Below are positions 8,726 to 17,937 of a stretch of DNA of 64,000 bases, piece after piece. The stretch is taken from contig NZ_BMCN01000002.1 in the NCBI RefSeq assembly GCF_014635205.1, forward strand, positions 1 through 64,000, read 5' to 3'. Under the pieces are notes generated by a model. That model saw only the letters and a program-made list of their open reading frames with translations, was not told where the DNA came from and did no database searches. Each line of letters begins with the position of its first letter. The stretch's first letter is position 1. Source of the stretch: Jeotgalicoccus aerolatus. GTDB taxonomy: Bacteria; Bacillota; Bacilli; Staphylococcales; Salinicoccaceae. The position numbers were made by a program, and so were the translations under genes.

Positions 8726-10081
8726 TTAGTTATTTTCTTCAATAATCTGTGTTGTTTCTTCCTGCAGATTCTGCATTGTTTCTGTCACTTCTGCACCATC
8801 GATTAAAATTGCATCCTGAGCCTGTGTCATTGCATCGCGGTATTCACCAGAACCTGCAAACATCGGTGATGCGATTGCATATTCAGTTTCTGCTGCAGCC
8901 GCTGCCGCATTCGGGTTTTCTTCCAGATAAGTCTGATAGACTTCTGTATTAATTCCTTCATTCGTGACCGGTACATAACCTGTCGCCATTGCCCATTCCG
9001 CAGTATTTTCAGGCTGCAGTAGGAAGTTCATGAATGCAGCTGCACCTTCTTGTTCCTCGTCAGTTGCTGAAGAGAAGACAGTTAAATCATTACCTGCTAA
9101 TAACGTCAGAGGCTCTCCGCCGCCGTATACTGGCAGTTCAGCTGTCGACCATGAAATTCCACTTTCTTCAGCTCCTGGCTCAACGTGTGATAAACCTGCT
9201 GAAGATCCTAAGTACAAGGCAACATCACCGCGGCCAAACGGACCAGACATGAAACCATCTTCCCCAGCAGTTCTTGCCCATCCTGCATCAATTCCGTCTA
9301 CGATGTACTGCATTGGTTCTGTCGCATTTTCTTCACCGATATCTACAGTCGACAAGTCATCAGAAATCCATTCTGCTCCATTTTGTCTTGCCATTGTTTC
9401 TAATTCCATTTCAACACCTGCTTCTAAACCAAGTGCAAAACGATCATCTCCAGCAGCCTGCATTTCTTCGCCAAGTGCTTGAATATCTTCAAAACTTGCT
9501 GGTACTTCAGCGTCATATTCTTCTAAAATATCATCGTTAACGTACATAATTCTAACTGATTTCGCAAAAGGCACAGCCATCATCTGATCCTGGTATGACA
9601 CGCCTTCCAGAAAGCCCGGGATAATATCATCTAACACTTCCTGATCGAAGTTTTCACCTGCTAATAAATCATCTAAAGGGACGATTAAATCGTTAGATGC
9701 CCAGTCGGGAATATTTGATGCAGTTGCCTGAGCAAGTGTCGGCAGATCATCTGAGACACCTGAAGCCATAATGCTTTGATTTAAAGTAGAGTAATCGCCC
9801 TGATTTTGTTCAACAACTTCAAACTCGTCCTGTGATTCGTTAAAATTATTTGTTAATTCAGTGATTGCTTCCTGATGCGGTCCGTTCATTGCATGCCAAA
9901 AAGTTACAGTTGTTTTATCACCGGAAGCCTCATCTTCGCTTGCATCCTCAGTCGTTTCAACCGCTTCATCACCGCTTGCTTCCTCTTCTGACTCAGTTGA
10001 CTCTTCACTGCTATTTCCACAAGCTGCTAAAACAAACACAAACATCGCCAGCATTAAACCAAGTAAAAATTTCTTGTTCAT
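8726..10081 (-). CDS. ugpB: Extracellular solute-binding lipoprotein, UgpB-like
   Basis: Family 1 solute-binding protein of an ABC importer. The signal peptide ends in VLAAC, so Cys21 should be lipidated; an acidic Glu/Ser-rich linker follows. The mature protein starts with VTFWHAMNGPHQEAI, close to the start of UgpB, and carries ENTAEWAMATGYVPVT near the C-terminus, again as in UgpB. Substrate by family is glycerol-3-phosphate or a glycerophosphodiester. It follows the two permease genes. The exact ligand is not certain from sequence. Confidence 0.88.
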   Translation of the reverse strand: MNKKFLLGLMLAMFVFVLAACGNSSEESTESEEEASGDEAVETTEDASEDEASGDKTTVTFWHAMNGPHQEAITELTNNFNESQDEFEVVEQNQGDYSTLNQSIMASGVSDDLPTLAQATASNIPDWASNDLIVPLDDLLAGENFDQEVLDDIIPGFLEGVSYQDQMMAVPFAKSVRIMYVNDDILEEYDAEVPASFEDIQALGEEMQAAGDDRFALGLEAGVEMELETMARQNGAEWISDDLSTVDIGEENATEPMQYIVDGIDAGWARTAGEDGFMSGPFGRGDVALYLGSSAGLSHVEPGAEESGISWSTAELPVYGGGEPLTLLAGNDLTVFSSATDEEQEGAAAFMNFLLQPENTAEWAMATGYVPVTNEGINTEVYQTYLEENPNAAAAAAETEYAIASPMFAGSGEYRDAMTQAQDAILIDGAEVTETMQNLQEETTQIIEENN

Positions 10082-10087
10082 TATAAA

Positions 10088-10909
10088 TTATCCTTTCGTT
10101 CCGGTATTCGCGATACCTTTAATAATGTATTTTTGGAAAATCATGTAGAACACAATCATTGGAACAATGACAAAAGTTGATGCAGCCATCAGCAATTCGA
10201 ATCGTGTGCCTGCTTCAGTCGTAAATGACTGGAGTCCGACAGGCAACGTTCTCATCTCTGTAGCATTCGTTACAAGAAGCGGCCATAAGAAAGCGTTCCA
10301 TGAACCGATTACTTTTAGGACAACCATCGTAATAATTGAAGACCTGCTCAAGGGTACCAGCACTTGCCATAAAAACCGAAAGTCAGAACACCCGTCAATT
10401 TTTGCTGCATAGTACAAATTATCCGAAATTGATTCGAATCTTTGTTTGACGATAAAGACCGAAAATACACTGGCCAGCCAAGGTACAATCAGTGCCATGT
10501 AAGTATTAATCCAATCCAGATTTGCCAGCGTAACAAAGTTCGGGATAATCAGCAGCTCCCCTGGCACCATCATCGTTGCTAAGAGCAGTGCAAACAGAAT
10601 ATCTTTGCCGTAAAAGTTTAAGCGCGCGAAAGCAAAAGCTGCGAGTATCGCTGTTAATACTTCACCAATAGTGCTGAGCAATGTAACAAAAACACTGTTA
10701 AGTAAATATCTGCCGAACGGTGCGACCTGGAAAGCTTCAACATAGTTGCTAAACTGCATTGAGCCCGGCCACCAGACCGGCGGCATAGCTGTTGCTTCTC
10801 CTGCTGTCTTTAACGATGTTGCAATCATCCAGTAGAAAGGGATTATCATCGTTAATGCACCAAGTCCAAGCAGTATATAAATCAATGTTTTTTTGCTGAT
10901 TTGTGCCAT
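10088..10909 (-). CDS. ugpE: ABC sugar/glycerol-phosphate permease, UgpE-like
   Basis: This integral membrane subunit of the importer has six predicted helices. The coupling EAA loop reads YAAKIDGCSDFRFLWQVLVPLS, typical of the MalG/UgpE group. I set the start at the ATG of MAQISKK because AGGAGGG lies six bases upstream; the longer reading frame would run into the preceding gene. That makes 273 residues, normal for the family. Confidence 0.9.
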   Translation of the reverse strand: MAQISKKTLIYILLGLGALTMIIPFYWMIATSLKTAGEATAMPPVWWPGSMQFSNYVEAFQVAPFGRYLLNSVFVTLLSTIGEVLTAILAAFAFARLNFYGKDILFALLLATMMVPGELLIIPNFVTLANLDWINTYMALIVPWLASVFSVFIVKQRFESISDNLYYAAKIDGCSDFRFLWQVLVPLSRSSIITMVVLKVIGSWNAFLWPLLVTNATEMRTLPVGLQSFTTEAGTRFELLMAASTFVIVPMIVFYMIFQKYIIKGIANTGTKG

Positions 10910-10919
10910 GAATGCCCTC

Positions 10920-11813
10920 CTATCTGTAATGAACAAATCGTTTATTAAACCAAATCTGAACAATCGTAATGACGAAGATGATTAAAAACAGCACAATGCC
11001 GGAAGCCGAAGCAACACCGTAATCAAATTCGGTATAGAACTTTTTATACAAGTAATATACAACTGTAATCGTCGAGTTGGATGGTCCAGGCTGCCCGTTG
11101 AACAGGGCGTATATTTCATCAAACACTTTGAAATTATTAATAATCGAAATAATTGATACGAGGAAGATCGTCGGACCGAGCAGCGGCACTGTAACGTTGA
11201 CAAAACGCTGCCAGGCATTTGCTCCATCAATTTTTGCAGCATCATAATAAGTCTTTCCGATATTATTAAGCCCGACTAAAAATAAGAGAATGTTAAAACC
11301 TAAGCTTTTCCAGATTGCCATAATAATTGCTGCAGGCATGGCCCAGTCAGGATTCGTCAACCAGTTTATCGTGTCGATGCCAAATAAACTGAGCACGTAA
11401 TTAATCAGCCCGTATTCGGAGTGGTACAGCCATCTCCAAACAATTGATATCGCAACTGTACTGGTAACAAACGGCAAAAAATAAATCGATTGAAAGATTG
11501 GCTTTAGCCGTTTGATGTTGTTGAGCAGTATTGCGACGGCCAATGCTAAAATAATCGATATCGGCGTAACAAAGAGCACATACACAAATGTGTTCATCAA
11601 TGCCTCAGCAAACTCCTCATCACTGACCAGAGTTTCAAAGTTAGTTAAACCGTACCCTCCGATTTCACCGGAAAAGATATTGAAATCATCATAGAACGCC
11701 ATAGCAAACGACTTAATAATCGGATATATATTAAATACGCCGATAATTATAAACAGCGGCAATATATACCAGAAAGCCTGAAATGTTGCTTTCCAGGTTT
11801 TTTTATTCTGCAT
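10920..11813 (-). CDS. ugpA: ABC sugar/glycerol-phosphate permease, UgpA-like
   Basis: The second membrane subunit, 297 residues with six helices. Its EAA loop reads YDAAKIDGANAWQRFVNVTV, which fits the MalF/UgpA group. The start codon overlaps the end of the ATPase gene by 11 bp, suggesting translational coupling. It pairs with the UgpE-like subunit just downstream. Confidence 0.9.
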   Translation of the reverse strand: MQNKKTWKATFQAFWYILPLFIIIGVFNIYPIIKSFAMAFYDDFNIFSGEIGGYGLTNFETLVSDEEFAEALMNTFVYVLFVTPISIILALAVAILLNNIKRLKPIFQSIYFLPFVTSTVAISIVWRWLYHSEYGLINYVLSLFGIDTINWLTNPDWAMPAAIIMAIWKSLGFNILLFLVGLNNIGKTYYDAAKIDGANAWQRFVNVTVPLLGPTIFLVSIISIINNFKVFDEIYALFNGQPGPSNSTITVVYYLYKKFYTEFDYGVASASGIVLFLIIFVITIVQIWFNKRFVHYR

Positions 11814-12858
11814 CGGTTGTCACCACGCGATTTCCATCACCGTCAAAGAAAAACATATTCGATATGTCCGTTCCAAAAGATACCATATCTCCTTCACGGA
11901 AATTAATCTCTACATCAGCAATATCAACCATCTGTCCGCTTTCAAGAACCAGACTGACCTTGCGTTCTTTACCGACAATTTCTATACGTTCGGTTATACC
12001 TGTAATGACAGCCTCTTCGGAGTTTGTATGTATCCAAGACTCGGGACGGATACCTGCAAGGACCGCGCCCTGCTGCTTAAGTCTGCCTGAAATGTTTTGC
12101 GGCAAGCTGTCTTCAATGTCTTCCATTTCGAATATATTCATCTCTGGACTGCCTAAAAACCTTGCTACAAATAAATTGTCCGGGTCATCATACAGCTGCT
12201 GCGGATTGCTGTTTTGCTGAATCACTCCTTCATTCAGGACCATTACTTTATCAGAAATACTGAGAGCTTCTTCCTGATCGTGAGTGACAAATACCGTCGT
12301 TACACCAGTTTCCTTTTGAATTCTGCGGATTTCTTCGCGCATTTCTGTCCTTAACTTTGCATCAAGATTGGATAACGGTTCATCCATCAGCAAAATAGAA
12401 GGCTCTTTGGCAAGTGCCCGGGCAATAGCAACACGCTGCTGCTGACCACCTGACAACTGTCCCGGTTTTTTGTTCAAGTGCTCTGAAATCTGTACCAGAT
12501 CCGCAAGTTCCTGTGCTTTTTCTAAACGTTTCTTTTTGTTTACTCCTGCCATTTTTAACGGGAACATAATATTGTCCTGAACTGAAAGATGAGGATACAG
12601 CGCGTAGTTCTGAAATACCATTCCAACTTTCCGCTGCACTGCATCTTTTTTAGTTACATCTTTGTCGTCGAAAAATATTTGTCCATCCGTCGGAAAGAGC
12701 AGCCCTGATATAAGCATGAGTGTCGTAGACTTACCGCACCCTGACGGACCAAGAATGGACACTAAAGAATGATTTTCTATATCAAAACTCATATCCTTTA
12801 ATACTGTTTTATCATTTTCATCATATTGCATAGATACGCTGTTAAATCTGACTTCCAT
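11803..12858 (-). CDS. ugpC: ABC importer ATP-binding protein, UgpC/MsmK-like
   Basis: This ATPase of the importer has Walker A GPSGCGKST (about residues 36-44), signature LSGGQQQR, Walker B LLMDEPLSNLD and a C-terminal regulatory (TOBE/MOP) domain ending in SFGTDISNMFFFDGDGNRV. At 351 residues it matches MalK/UgpC proteins. GGAGG lies before the ATG. It is the first gene of the operon ugpC-ugpA-ugpE-ugpB-hydrolase. Confidence 0.92.
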   Translation of the reverse strand: MEVRFNSVSMQYDENDKTVLKDMSFDIENHSLVSILGPSGCGKSTTLMLISGLLFPTDGQIFFDDKDVTKKDAVQRKVGMVFQNYALYPHLSVQDNIMFPLKMAGVNKKKRLEKAQELADLVQISEHLNKKPGQLSGGQQQRVAIARALAKEPSILLMDEPLSNLDAKLRTEMREEIRRIQKETGVTTVFVTHDQEEALSISDKVMVLNEGVIQQNSNPQQLYDDPDNLFVARFLGSPEMNIFEMEDIEDSLPQNISGRLKQQGAVLAGIRPESWIHTNSEEAVITGITERIEIVGKERKVSLVLESGQMVDIADVEINFREGDMVSFGTDISNMFFFDGDGNRVVTTDAE

Positions 12859-13122
12859 GTAAATCCTCCTTGCTCCGTCTCTCTAACCGGGCATCTCTAA
12901 GTCTAACAAGCCACTTTTAAACGTATGTAAATTTAAAGAAAAGTTATTGTTTCCTTGGATGTTTTGTTGTATTCTATAGTGCTACTCTCTTATAGATTTC
13001 TAATATTTTTATCGATTAATCCCTTTATAACTGCCATCTAAGGCTTGAAACCGTGAGATAAAAGCCGATTCAACACCTCCGCTTTGTTAAGAAGGTGTAA
13101 ATTCCTCATGAAAATGTACTGT
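12859..13122. other. Intergenic region between ugp operon and stress gene
   Basis: No ORF or RNA family is recognised here. It must hold the ugp promoter, but I see no clear -35/-10 pair and no convincing Pho box. A small inverted repeat, ACACCT (13073-13078) with AGGTGT (13093-13098), lies 25 bp before the sigma-B promoter of the next gene. Confidence 0.5.
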
Positions 13123-13147
13123 GTTTTACTCATTATATTCAGGGTAG
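13123..13147 (+). promoter_or_regulatory. Candidate sigma-B promoter
   Basis: GTTTTA (13123-13128), a 13-bp spacer and GGGTAG (13142-13147) match the sigma-B consensus with the same spacing and same -10 hexamer as the promoter at 5891. Confidence 0.75.
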
Positions 13148-13185
13148 ATAAAGAGAGAGATGAATCTCTCTAGGAGGGGATAGAA

Positions 13186-13602
13186 TTGGCTAGATTAGAA
13201 ACATATGTAAACGAAGATGATTTACTGAACCGTATTCACTTATTACGGAGAGAAGAAAACGTAACGAATAATCAGCTGACTATTTTTTCGAATACTTCAT
13301 TTGAAAGTGTTGAATTAAACGAAGACGTTAAAACGAAAACAATCGACGGTACTGCCGGCGATAAGTTCGTCACTTATTTCTCTGCAGGTGACCCAGAAGA
13401 CCGGCGTATCGCTGACCTCGAGTTGACACATGAACAGGAAGCGCTCTATGAATATGCACTTGACCATCACCAATTTATCCTTTATATCAATAGTCCCGAT
13501 TTAAACGGTGTGTTTAAAACAGAATTGAAAGACATGCCTTACGATGAGGATACAGATGTCGTTGATATGGATAAAGTCCGTGATGACGGCAGCAGAAAAT
13601 AA
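13186..13602 (+). CDS. General stress protein, YflT (GSP17M) domain
   Basis: This 138-residue cytoplasmic protein starts with TTG (GGAGGGG upstream) and has MARLETYVNEDDLLNRIHLLRRE...GDKFVTYFSAGDPEDRRI, clearly related to the first 100 residues of the protein at 5993. It lacks the linker and DUF2382 part. The biochemical role is unknown. It has its own candidate sigma-B promoter and terminator. Confidence 0.87.
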   Translation: MARLETYVNEDDLLNRIHLLRREENVTNNQLTIFSNTSFESVELNEDVKTKTIDGTAGDKFVTYFSAGDPEDRRIADLELTHEQEALYEYALDHHQFILYINSPDLNGVFKTELKDMPYDEDTDVVDMDKVRDDGSRK

Positions 13603-13613
13603 ATTTTTAATGG

Positions 13614-13643
13614 CAGGTTGACTAGTCAGCCTGTTTAATTTTA
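13614..13643 (+). terminator. Intrinsic terminator of the stress gene
   Basis: The 9-bp stem CAGGTTGAC/GTCAGCCTG (13614-13633) is followed by a T-rich tract. Confidence 0.7.
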
Positions 13644-13644
13644 T

Positions 13645-13692
13645 GAAAAAAACTGCCTCGTACGCTTAAAAAGCGCCCGAGGCAGTTTTGTT
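13645..13692. terminator. Bidirectional terminator, GMC oxidoreductase gene
   Basis: The stem AACTGCCTCG (13651-13660) with CGAGGCAGTT (13678-13687) is flanked by A and T runs and serves mainly the minus-strand gene ending at 13709. Confidence 0.85.
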
Positions 13693-13708
13693 TATCTATA
13701 TCTTTTTA

Positions 13709-15445
13709 TTAATTAGCACCAGCGACTTCTCCAGCTTCAGCTAATTGTCTGTTGTCTTCTAAATACATTTTAATGCCGTCTGCAGCTCTGTATGCAAGCG
13801 CACCGACTGTACCTGTCGGGTTATAACCGCCGTTATGCGGGAAGTTTGAACCGCCGATAACGAATACATTATCTTCATCCCACATTTGAAGGTAGTTATT
13901 AACTACGCTTGTTTCCGGATCGGCACCGATAATCGTTCCGCCGACAATATGGTCATTGTGTGCAGGGAAAATATCAAAGTGTTCCGGAAGTTCTCTTCGA
14001 TGTGTTTCAACGGCACCCATTTCAGTTAAGATTTCTTCAATTTTTTGTCCGATAAAGTCATGTGCTGCTCGGTCATGATCTGTTAAATCGTAAGTCACTC
14101 TCAGCAATGGACGTCCGTAATCATCTTTATACGTCGGATCCAATGATAAGTAATTGTTTCTATGAGGTAATGTAATCATTTGAGCATGCGAAGACAATGA
14201 TTGAGTAAAAGCTTTAATTGATTCTTTTTTAAACTCTGCTCCCCAGTTTTTAACGCCGGGCGGAACAGTGTTCTGTTCAATTGGACGTTTACCTGTTTGT
14301 TTCAGTGCAATGTTAGCTCCATGAATAAAATCAAGGTCTGTATGATCAAAGTTGTCATTATTAAATTCATCAATACATATACCAAGCGCACCAGCACCCG
14401 TAACTGTATTAAATTCTTTATCGAAGAAGCCTGTCACTTCCGGCGTAATATGAAGACAATAGTTCTTACCTACAGAACCCTCCCCAGTTTCAGGGTTATA
14501 AGGAGTACCAAGGTCTGAGTGAAGAAGCAGCTTAGTATTATTTGTCGTATGACTTGTAACGACTACAACATCTGCAGGCTGGAAAACTTCTTCCTGAGTT
14601 AATGTATCAATATAGAGTACACCTGTAACTTCATCGTCTTCTTTAACGATTTCCACTACGTTTGCATGAGTACGCAGTTCAAAGTTTCCAGTCTCTTTTG
14701 CTGTAGGTATCGTAGTGACGATTGGTGATGCTTTAGCACCCCACTCACAACCAAATTTTTCACAGAAGCCGCAATATTGGCAAGCATTAATTGTCTGCCC
14801 ATCAGGGTTAACGAACTGTTGAGAGATCGTAGATGCTGGAATCATGAAAGGCTGATATCCTAATCGTTCACATGCTTCCTTATATTCTGTCAGAACCGGC
14901 ACTTCTTTTAGCGGCGGTGTCGGATAAGGCTCTCTTCGCTCTGGTCCCATCGGATTTTGCTCACCGCTGACACCTGAATTCAATTCATATTTTAAGTAGT
15001 ACGGTTCGAGTTCTTCATAAGTGATACCCCAATCCTGAATTAGGTAGTCATCAGTTAATTTATCTTCACCGTATGTTTCATCAGTCATTGATTTGATTTC
15101 GAAATCGTACGGGTGGTATCTCCATGTATCACCGTTCCAGTGAACACCGCCGCCGCCGACATCTGTACCGATTAAAAACGCACCATAGCGTCTCATCGGC
15201 AGAGCTTCCTCATCTGTGCTGTTTCGGTAAGTCAGTGTTTCTCTGGATAAATCCTGCATCATTTCATGACCAACAGCAAATCTGTATTCATCGTGTGCTG
15301 TTAAATAATCTTCGGTTTTCTTTTCTTCTCCGCGTTCAAGTCCTACGACATTCTTGCCATCCTTAGACAGCTCAGCAGCAACGATACTGCCTGCCCAGCC
15401 AAGACCAGCGACGACAACGTTTGTTTTTTCTAATTCTCTAGCCAT
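13709..15445 (-). CDS. GMC-family oxidoreductase (gluconate 2-dehydrogenase large-subunit type)
   Basis: A 578-residue FAD enzyme. The dinucleotide-binding motif GLGWAGSIVAAEL lies at residues 14-26; the C-terminus has GGSNFPHNGGYNPTGTVGALAYRAAD, a GMC signature. A Cys-rich stretch (ACQYCGFCEKFGC) is seen in membrane-linked gluconate/sorbitol dehydrogenase large subunits. The partner gene upstream, a Tat-exported subunit-3 protein, supports export of the pair to the outer membrane face. The substrate is probably a sugar or sugar acid. No cytochrome subunit gene is adjacent. Confidence 0.87.
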   Translation of the reverse strand: MARELEKTNVVVAGLGWAGSIVAAELSKDGKNVVGLERGEEKKTEDYLTAHDEYRFAVGHEMMQDLSRETLTYRNSTDEEALPMRRYGAFLIGTDVGGGGVHWNGDTWRYHPYDFEIKSMTDETYGEDKLTDDYLIQDWGITYEELEPYYLKYELNSGVSGEQNPMGPERREPYPTPPLKEVPVLTEYKEACERLGYQPFMIPASTISQQFVNPDGQTINACQYCGFCEKFGCEWGAKASPIVTTIPTAKETGNFELRTHANVVEIVKEDDEVTGVLYIDTLTQEEVFQPADVVVVTSHTTNNTKLLLHSDLGTPYNPETGEGSVGKNYCLHITPEVTGFFDKEFNTVTGAGALGICIDEFNNDNFDHTDLDFIHGANIALKQTGKRPIEQNTVPPGVKNWGAEFKKESIKAFTQSLSSHAQMITLPHRNNYLSLDPTYKDDYGRPLLRVTYDLTDHDRAAHDFIGQKIEEILTEMGAVETHRRELPEHFDIFPAHNDHIVGGTIIGADPETSVVNNYLQMWDEDNVFVIGGSNFPHNGGYNPTGTVGALAYRAADGIKMYLEDNRQLAEAGEVAGAN

Positions 15446-15463
15446 GATTTTTCCTCCCGATAA

Positions 15464-16252
15464 TTATTCCTGTGATTCAGCGTGACTTGAAAGCGGCATT
15501 GTTTCAAGTTCAACAGGTCCATCCTGTTCTACTTCATTGATGTAACTCATATGCGCACCAGGGAATTTCTTCATTTCCCAGCCTTGCATTCCTTTATTTC
15601 CTCTATACAGCGGGTCTGAATATACGCCTGACAAAGTAGCTAAGCGCAGTTCTTCAAAGAAATCACTCGCTTTGGCACCGCGCAAGGTAAGTTCATCTGA
15701 CTCCAGCTGCGTTAAAATTTCATCCTGCTGTTCAGCTTCCAATTCATAGAATAACTGCTCGTGATTTTCCTGTGCAGTTTCGTTCATGACTCGTATCGCT
15801 TCCATATACAAATCTTTACGCAGTATCGGGTACTGTGGTCCCTGGAAACCCGTGCCTTCTTTAAAAGGTCCTTTCATGTACTCGCGGGCATTGACACCAT
15901 AGCCTCCAGCAAGTTCATGATCAATAAACCAGCCAACGCCAAGAGCCAGCGCTCCAGGCCCTAAATCATCTTCGGGGAAAATGCGCTCTGATGCAGCCTC
16001 TATCGTTTTAAAATCATCGGCTTTCGAGAAGAATTTGTATGCACGTGTGTAATCTTCCTGCGGCGCAGCTTGTTCATTGCTTTGTCCGCTGTCTTCAGAA
16101 GCTGTTTCTGTTTCAGGACTTTCTTCCGACTCATTCGTGTCGAGAAGAGATCCTAAATATGTACCTGCGACTAATGACCCTGTTGCAATACCAGACATTT
16201 TAAGGAATCCGCGTCTGGAAAAAGTTTTTTCAGTTTCATAATTGTCAGCCAT
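15464..16252 (-). CDS. Gluconate 2-dehydrogenase subunit 3 family protein, Tat-exported
   Basis: This 262-residue protein carries a twin-arginine signal, SRRGFLKMSGIA, followed by a hydrophobic stretch and an acidic linker. The rest matches subunit 3 of membrane gluconate dehydrogenase (FKTIEAASERIFPEDDLGPGA). It is the small subunit that guides and holds the FAD subunit encoded 18 bp downstream. The Tat motif implies folded export with cofactor bound. Confidence 0.88.
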   Translation of the reverse strand: MADNYETEKTFSRRGFLKMSGIATGSLVAGTYLGSLLDTNESEESPETETASEDSGQSNEQAAPQEDYTRAYKFFSKADDFKTIEAASERIFPEDDLGPGALALGVGWFIDHELAGGYGVNAREYMKGPFKEGTGFQGPQYPILRKDLYMEAIRVMNETAQENHEQLFYELEAEQQDEILTQLESDELTLRGAKASDFFEELRLATLSGVYSDPLYRGNKGMQGWEMKKFPGAHMSYINEVEQDGPVELETMPLSSHAESQE

Positions 16253-16421
16253 TTTCCCACCTCAAGTTATATATTAGTATATGATTATATTAAGTGACTA
16301 ATTAATCTTATCGTAAATTCTGTATATTCTCAAGATACCGGCAACTTGTTTTTTCATTTTAAAAAAGTTAGACATTTTTCACTTTTTTTATTAAAATGAC
16401 CATGTTAGGGAGGCAGGAGAC

Positions 16422-16865
16422 ATGAACATACCATTCAGCAAGTTTTTTAATTATCTATTTAGTCATAATCCAAATGTCGATGTGAAGTACAAAGAAGAAC
16501 GATACAGCGGGGATATAAAGGTAACCAAATTTTTGGCCACTGACATCGCAAAAAATCTTGGTGAGAATGAACAGGATACCTATTCCGAATTCATGAATAA
16601 TATTACAAAAGCTGTCCGAGATCAAATCAGACAATCTAATCTGTACCGCTTCGTCGCTGTTATCGGCTTGCTGGTTGCAGTACTCGGTCTCAGCATGATT
16701 GTGTATTTTACTACCGGCAATACTTGGGTTATTTTTGGCGGCGCCTACTATTCTTTCTTTGCTTACCTGCTCGTCGAGGCTTATATCCAAGCCAACCGCA
16801 ATTATTTTGAAGATCAGCTTTATAAAAAATTGAACACCGAATATTTAACTGAACTCAGTAAATAG
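16422..16865 (+). CDS. Hypothetical membrane protein, two helices
   Basis: I do not recognise a family. The 147-residue protein has a soluble N-terminal part of about 70 residues, then two membrane helices (FVAVIGLLVAVLGLSMIVYF and WVIFGGAYYSFFAYLLVEAY) and a short charged tail. GGGAGGCAGGAG before the ATG and a full-length frame support translation. It stands alone, divergent from the Tat-exported subunit gene. Confidence 0.7.
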   Translation: MNIPFSKFFNYLFSHNPNVDVKYKEERYSGDIKVTKFLATDIAKNLGENEQDTYSEFMNNITKAVRDQIRQSNLYRFVAVIGLLVAVLGLSMIVYFTTGNTWVIFGGAYYSFFAYLLVEAYIQANRNYFEDQLYKKLNTEYLTELSK

Positions 16866-16977
16866 ACAGTTTAGAATTAGAGAACTTGTAATTTGATTCA
16901 CAACGGGAATCCGCCGTTGCCGCGCACAAATCACTTTCCTTATAACAGACTCAGAAAGTTCCTTGACTTGAAGCAAA

Positions 16978-17023
16978 AATAAGAGGCATGTTTCCTGTAA
17001 GTTACAGGAGACATGCCTCTTTT
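16978..17023. terminator. Strong bidirectional terminator
   Basis: An 18-bp stem, 16981-16998 with 17004-17021, is flanked by A-rich and T-rich sequence. It ends the small membrane protein gene on the plus strand and probably the eRF1-like gene on the minus strand. Further hairpins without T tracts lie at about 16901-16919 and 17057-17093. Confidence 0.8.
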
Positions 17024-17109
17024 AAAATATACAGCTAAAAAGTGCGCGTCCATTCAGCCCGCAGAGCTCATCTCAAGAGGACTCTCGGGCTTTAACTGAT
17101 TTCCACACT

Positions 17110-17895
17110 CTATATCAATGTTTCAAATACTTCATTTAAAATTTCATGTTCGGGTTTTGATCCGAGGTTTTTCGTTATAACACCTTTTAGCTTGCCTGAA
17201 TTCATATGAGATTCCAGCTCGGAGACCGATTCTTTACTCCCGATCAGGTACATACCTTCCAGACCACGGTCTTTCACTTCTTTTTCAAGCTGTGCAGCCA
17301 GACTCTTATACCAGCGATGCTGATTTTCTTCAAAACGGTGCTGGAATTCATCTTTCCCTCCGCCTCTTGCTAACGACTGGGCAGCTTCTTCAGGATCTAC
17401 CCAGTTTTCACTTTCGACATCCCAGCTGTATTTTTTAGTGTCCCTAATAATCCCGAGTGACGTTTCGATAAATGTCACCTTCGCCTGCTGGACTACGACT
17501 AGTGCCGTTTCAGGGAATTGCTGTTCCAATGCTTCAATCTGCTGTGTTTCTGCAGTTTTACCCCAGTGGAAGGATGTGGTTACAGGCACTTGCAGCACGC
17601 GCGCTCTCCACAGTTCCCCGTCTGCAGATGCAATCAGTATAAATCCTTTGCGCATTTCTCTCTGATGCACCGCAATTTCTGTTTCAACTTTATCTTGTAA
17701 TTTTTTCAATGCTTTCAGCTCTGACGGCTTATCTTTAACGTCCTCTTTTAACTCTTTCAATCCATTTTTTAAATGGATTTTCCATTCTCCGTTAGATAGA
17801 TTCCCCGAGCTCGCATCTGTATTTAAGTGAATGGTCAGTACCCCTGTTTCATCATGCTTTGATTTAATTTCTTCAATAATTTTAGCTAATGACAT
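17110..17895 (-). CDS. eRF1/Vms1-like (VLRF1/baeRF) family protein
   Basis: This 261-residue cytoplasmic protein resembles the bacterial relatives of eukaryotic release factor 1. The N-terminal half has the family-type VLTIHLNTD and the central RNase H-like part has KVTFIETSLGIIRDTKKYSW. The catalytic-loop region reads RGGGKDEFQHRF, close to the GGQ loop but with the third residue changed. Such proteins are thought to act on stalled ribosomes; this is family inference. A sigma-B-like promoter lies upstream. Confidence 0.72.
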   Translation of the reverse strand: MSLAKIIEEIKSKHDETGVLTIHLNTDASSGNLSNGEWKIHLKNGLKELKEDVKDKPSELKALKKLQDKVETEIAVHQREMRKGFILIASADGELWRARVLQVPVTTSFHWGKTAETQQIEALEQQFPETALVVVQQAKVTFIETSLGIIRDTKKYSWDVESENWVDPEEAAQSLARGGGKDEFQHRFEENQHRWYKSLAAQLEKEVKDRGLEGMYLIGSKESVSELESHMNSGKLKGVITKNLGSKPEHEILNEVFETLI

Positions 17896-17937
17896 AATCT
17901 CTTCTGCCCCTTTCTTAAATTACATAATTCCAATACA

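Noticed and set aside
12859-13122. Pho box or riboswitch controlling the ugp operon
   Set aside because: I looked for TTAACA-type direct repeats and conserved leader folds and found none convincing.
16455-16790. 111-codon minus-strand frame
   Set aside because: It is antisense to the two-helix membrane protein, which has a strong ribosome site and plausible topology.
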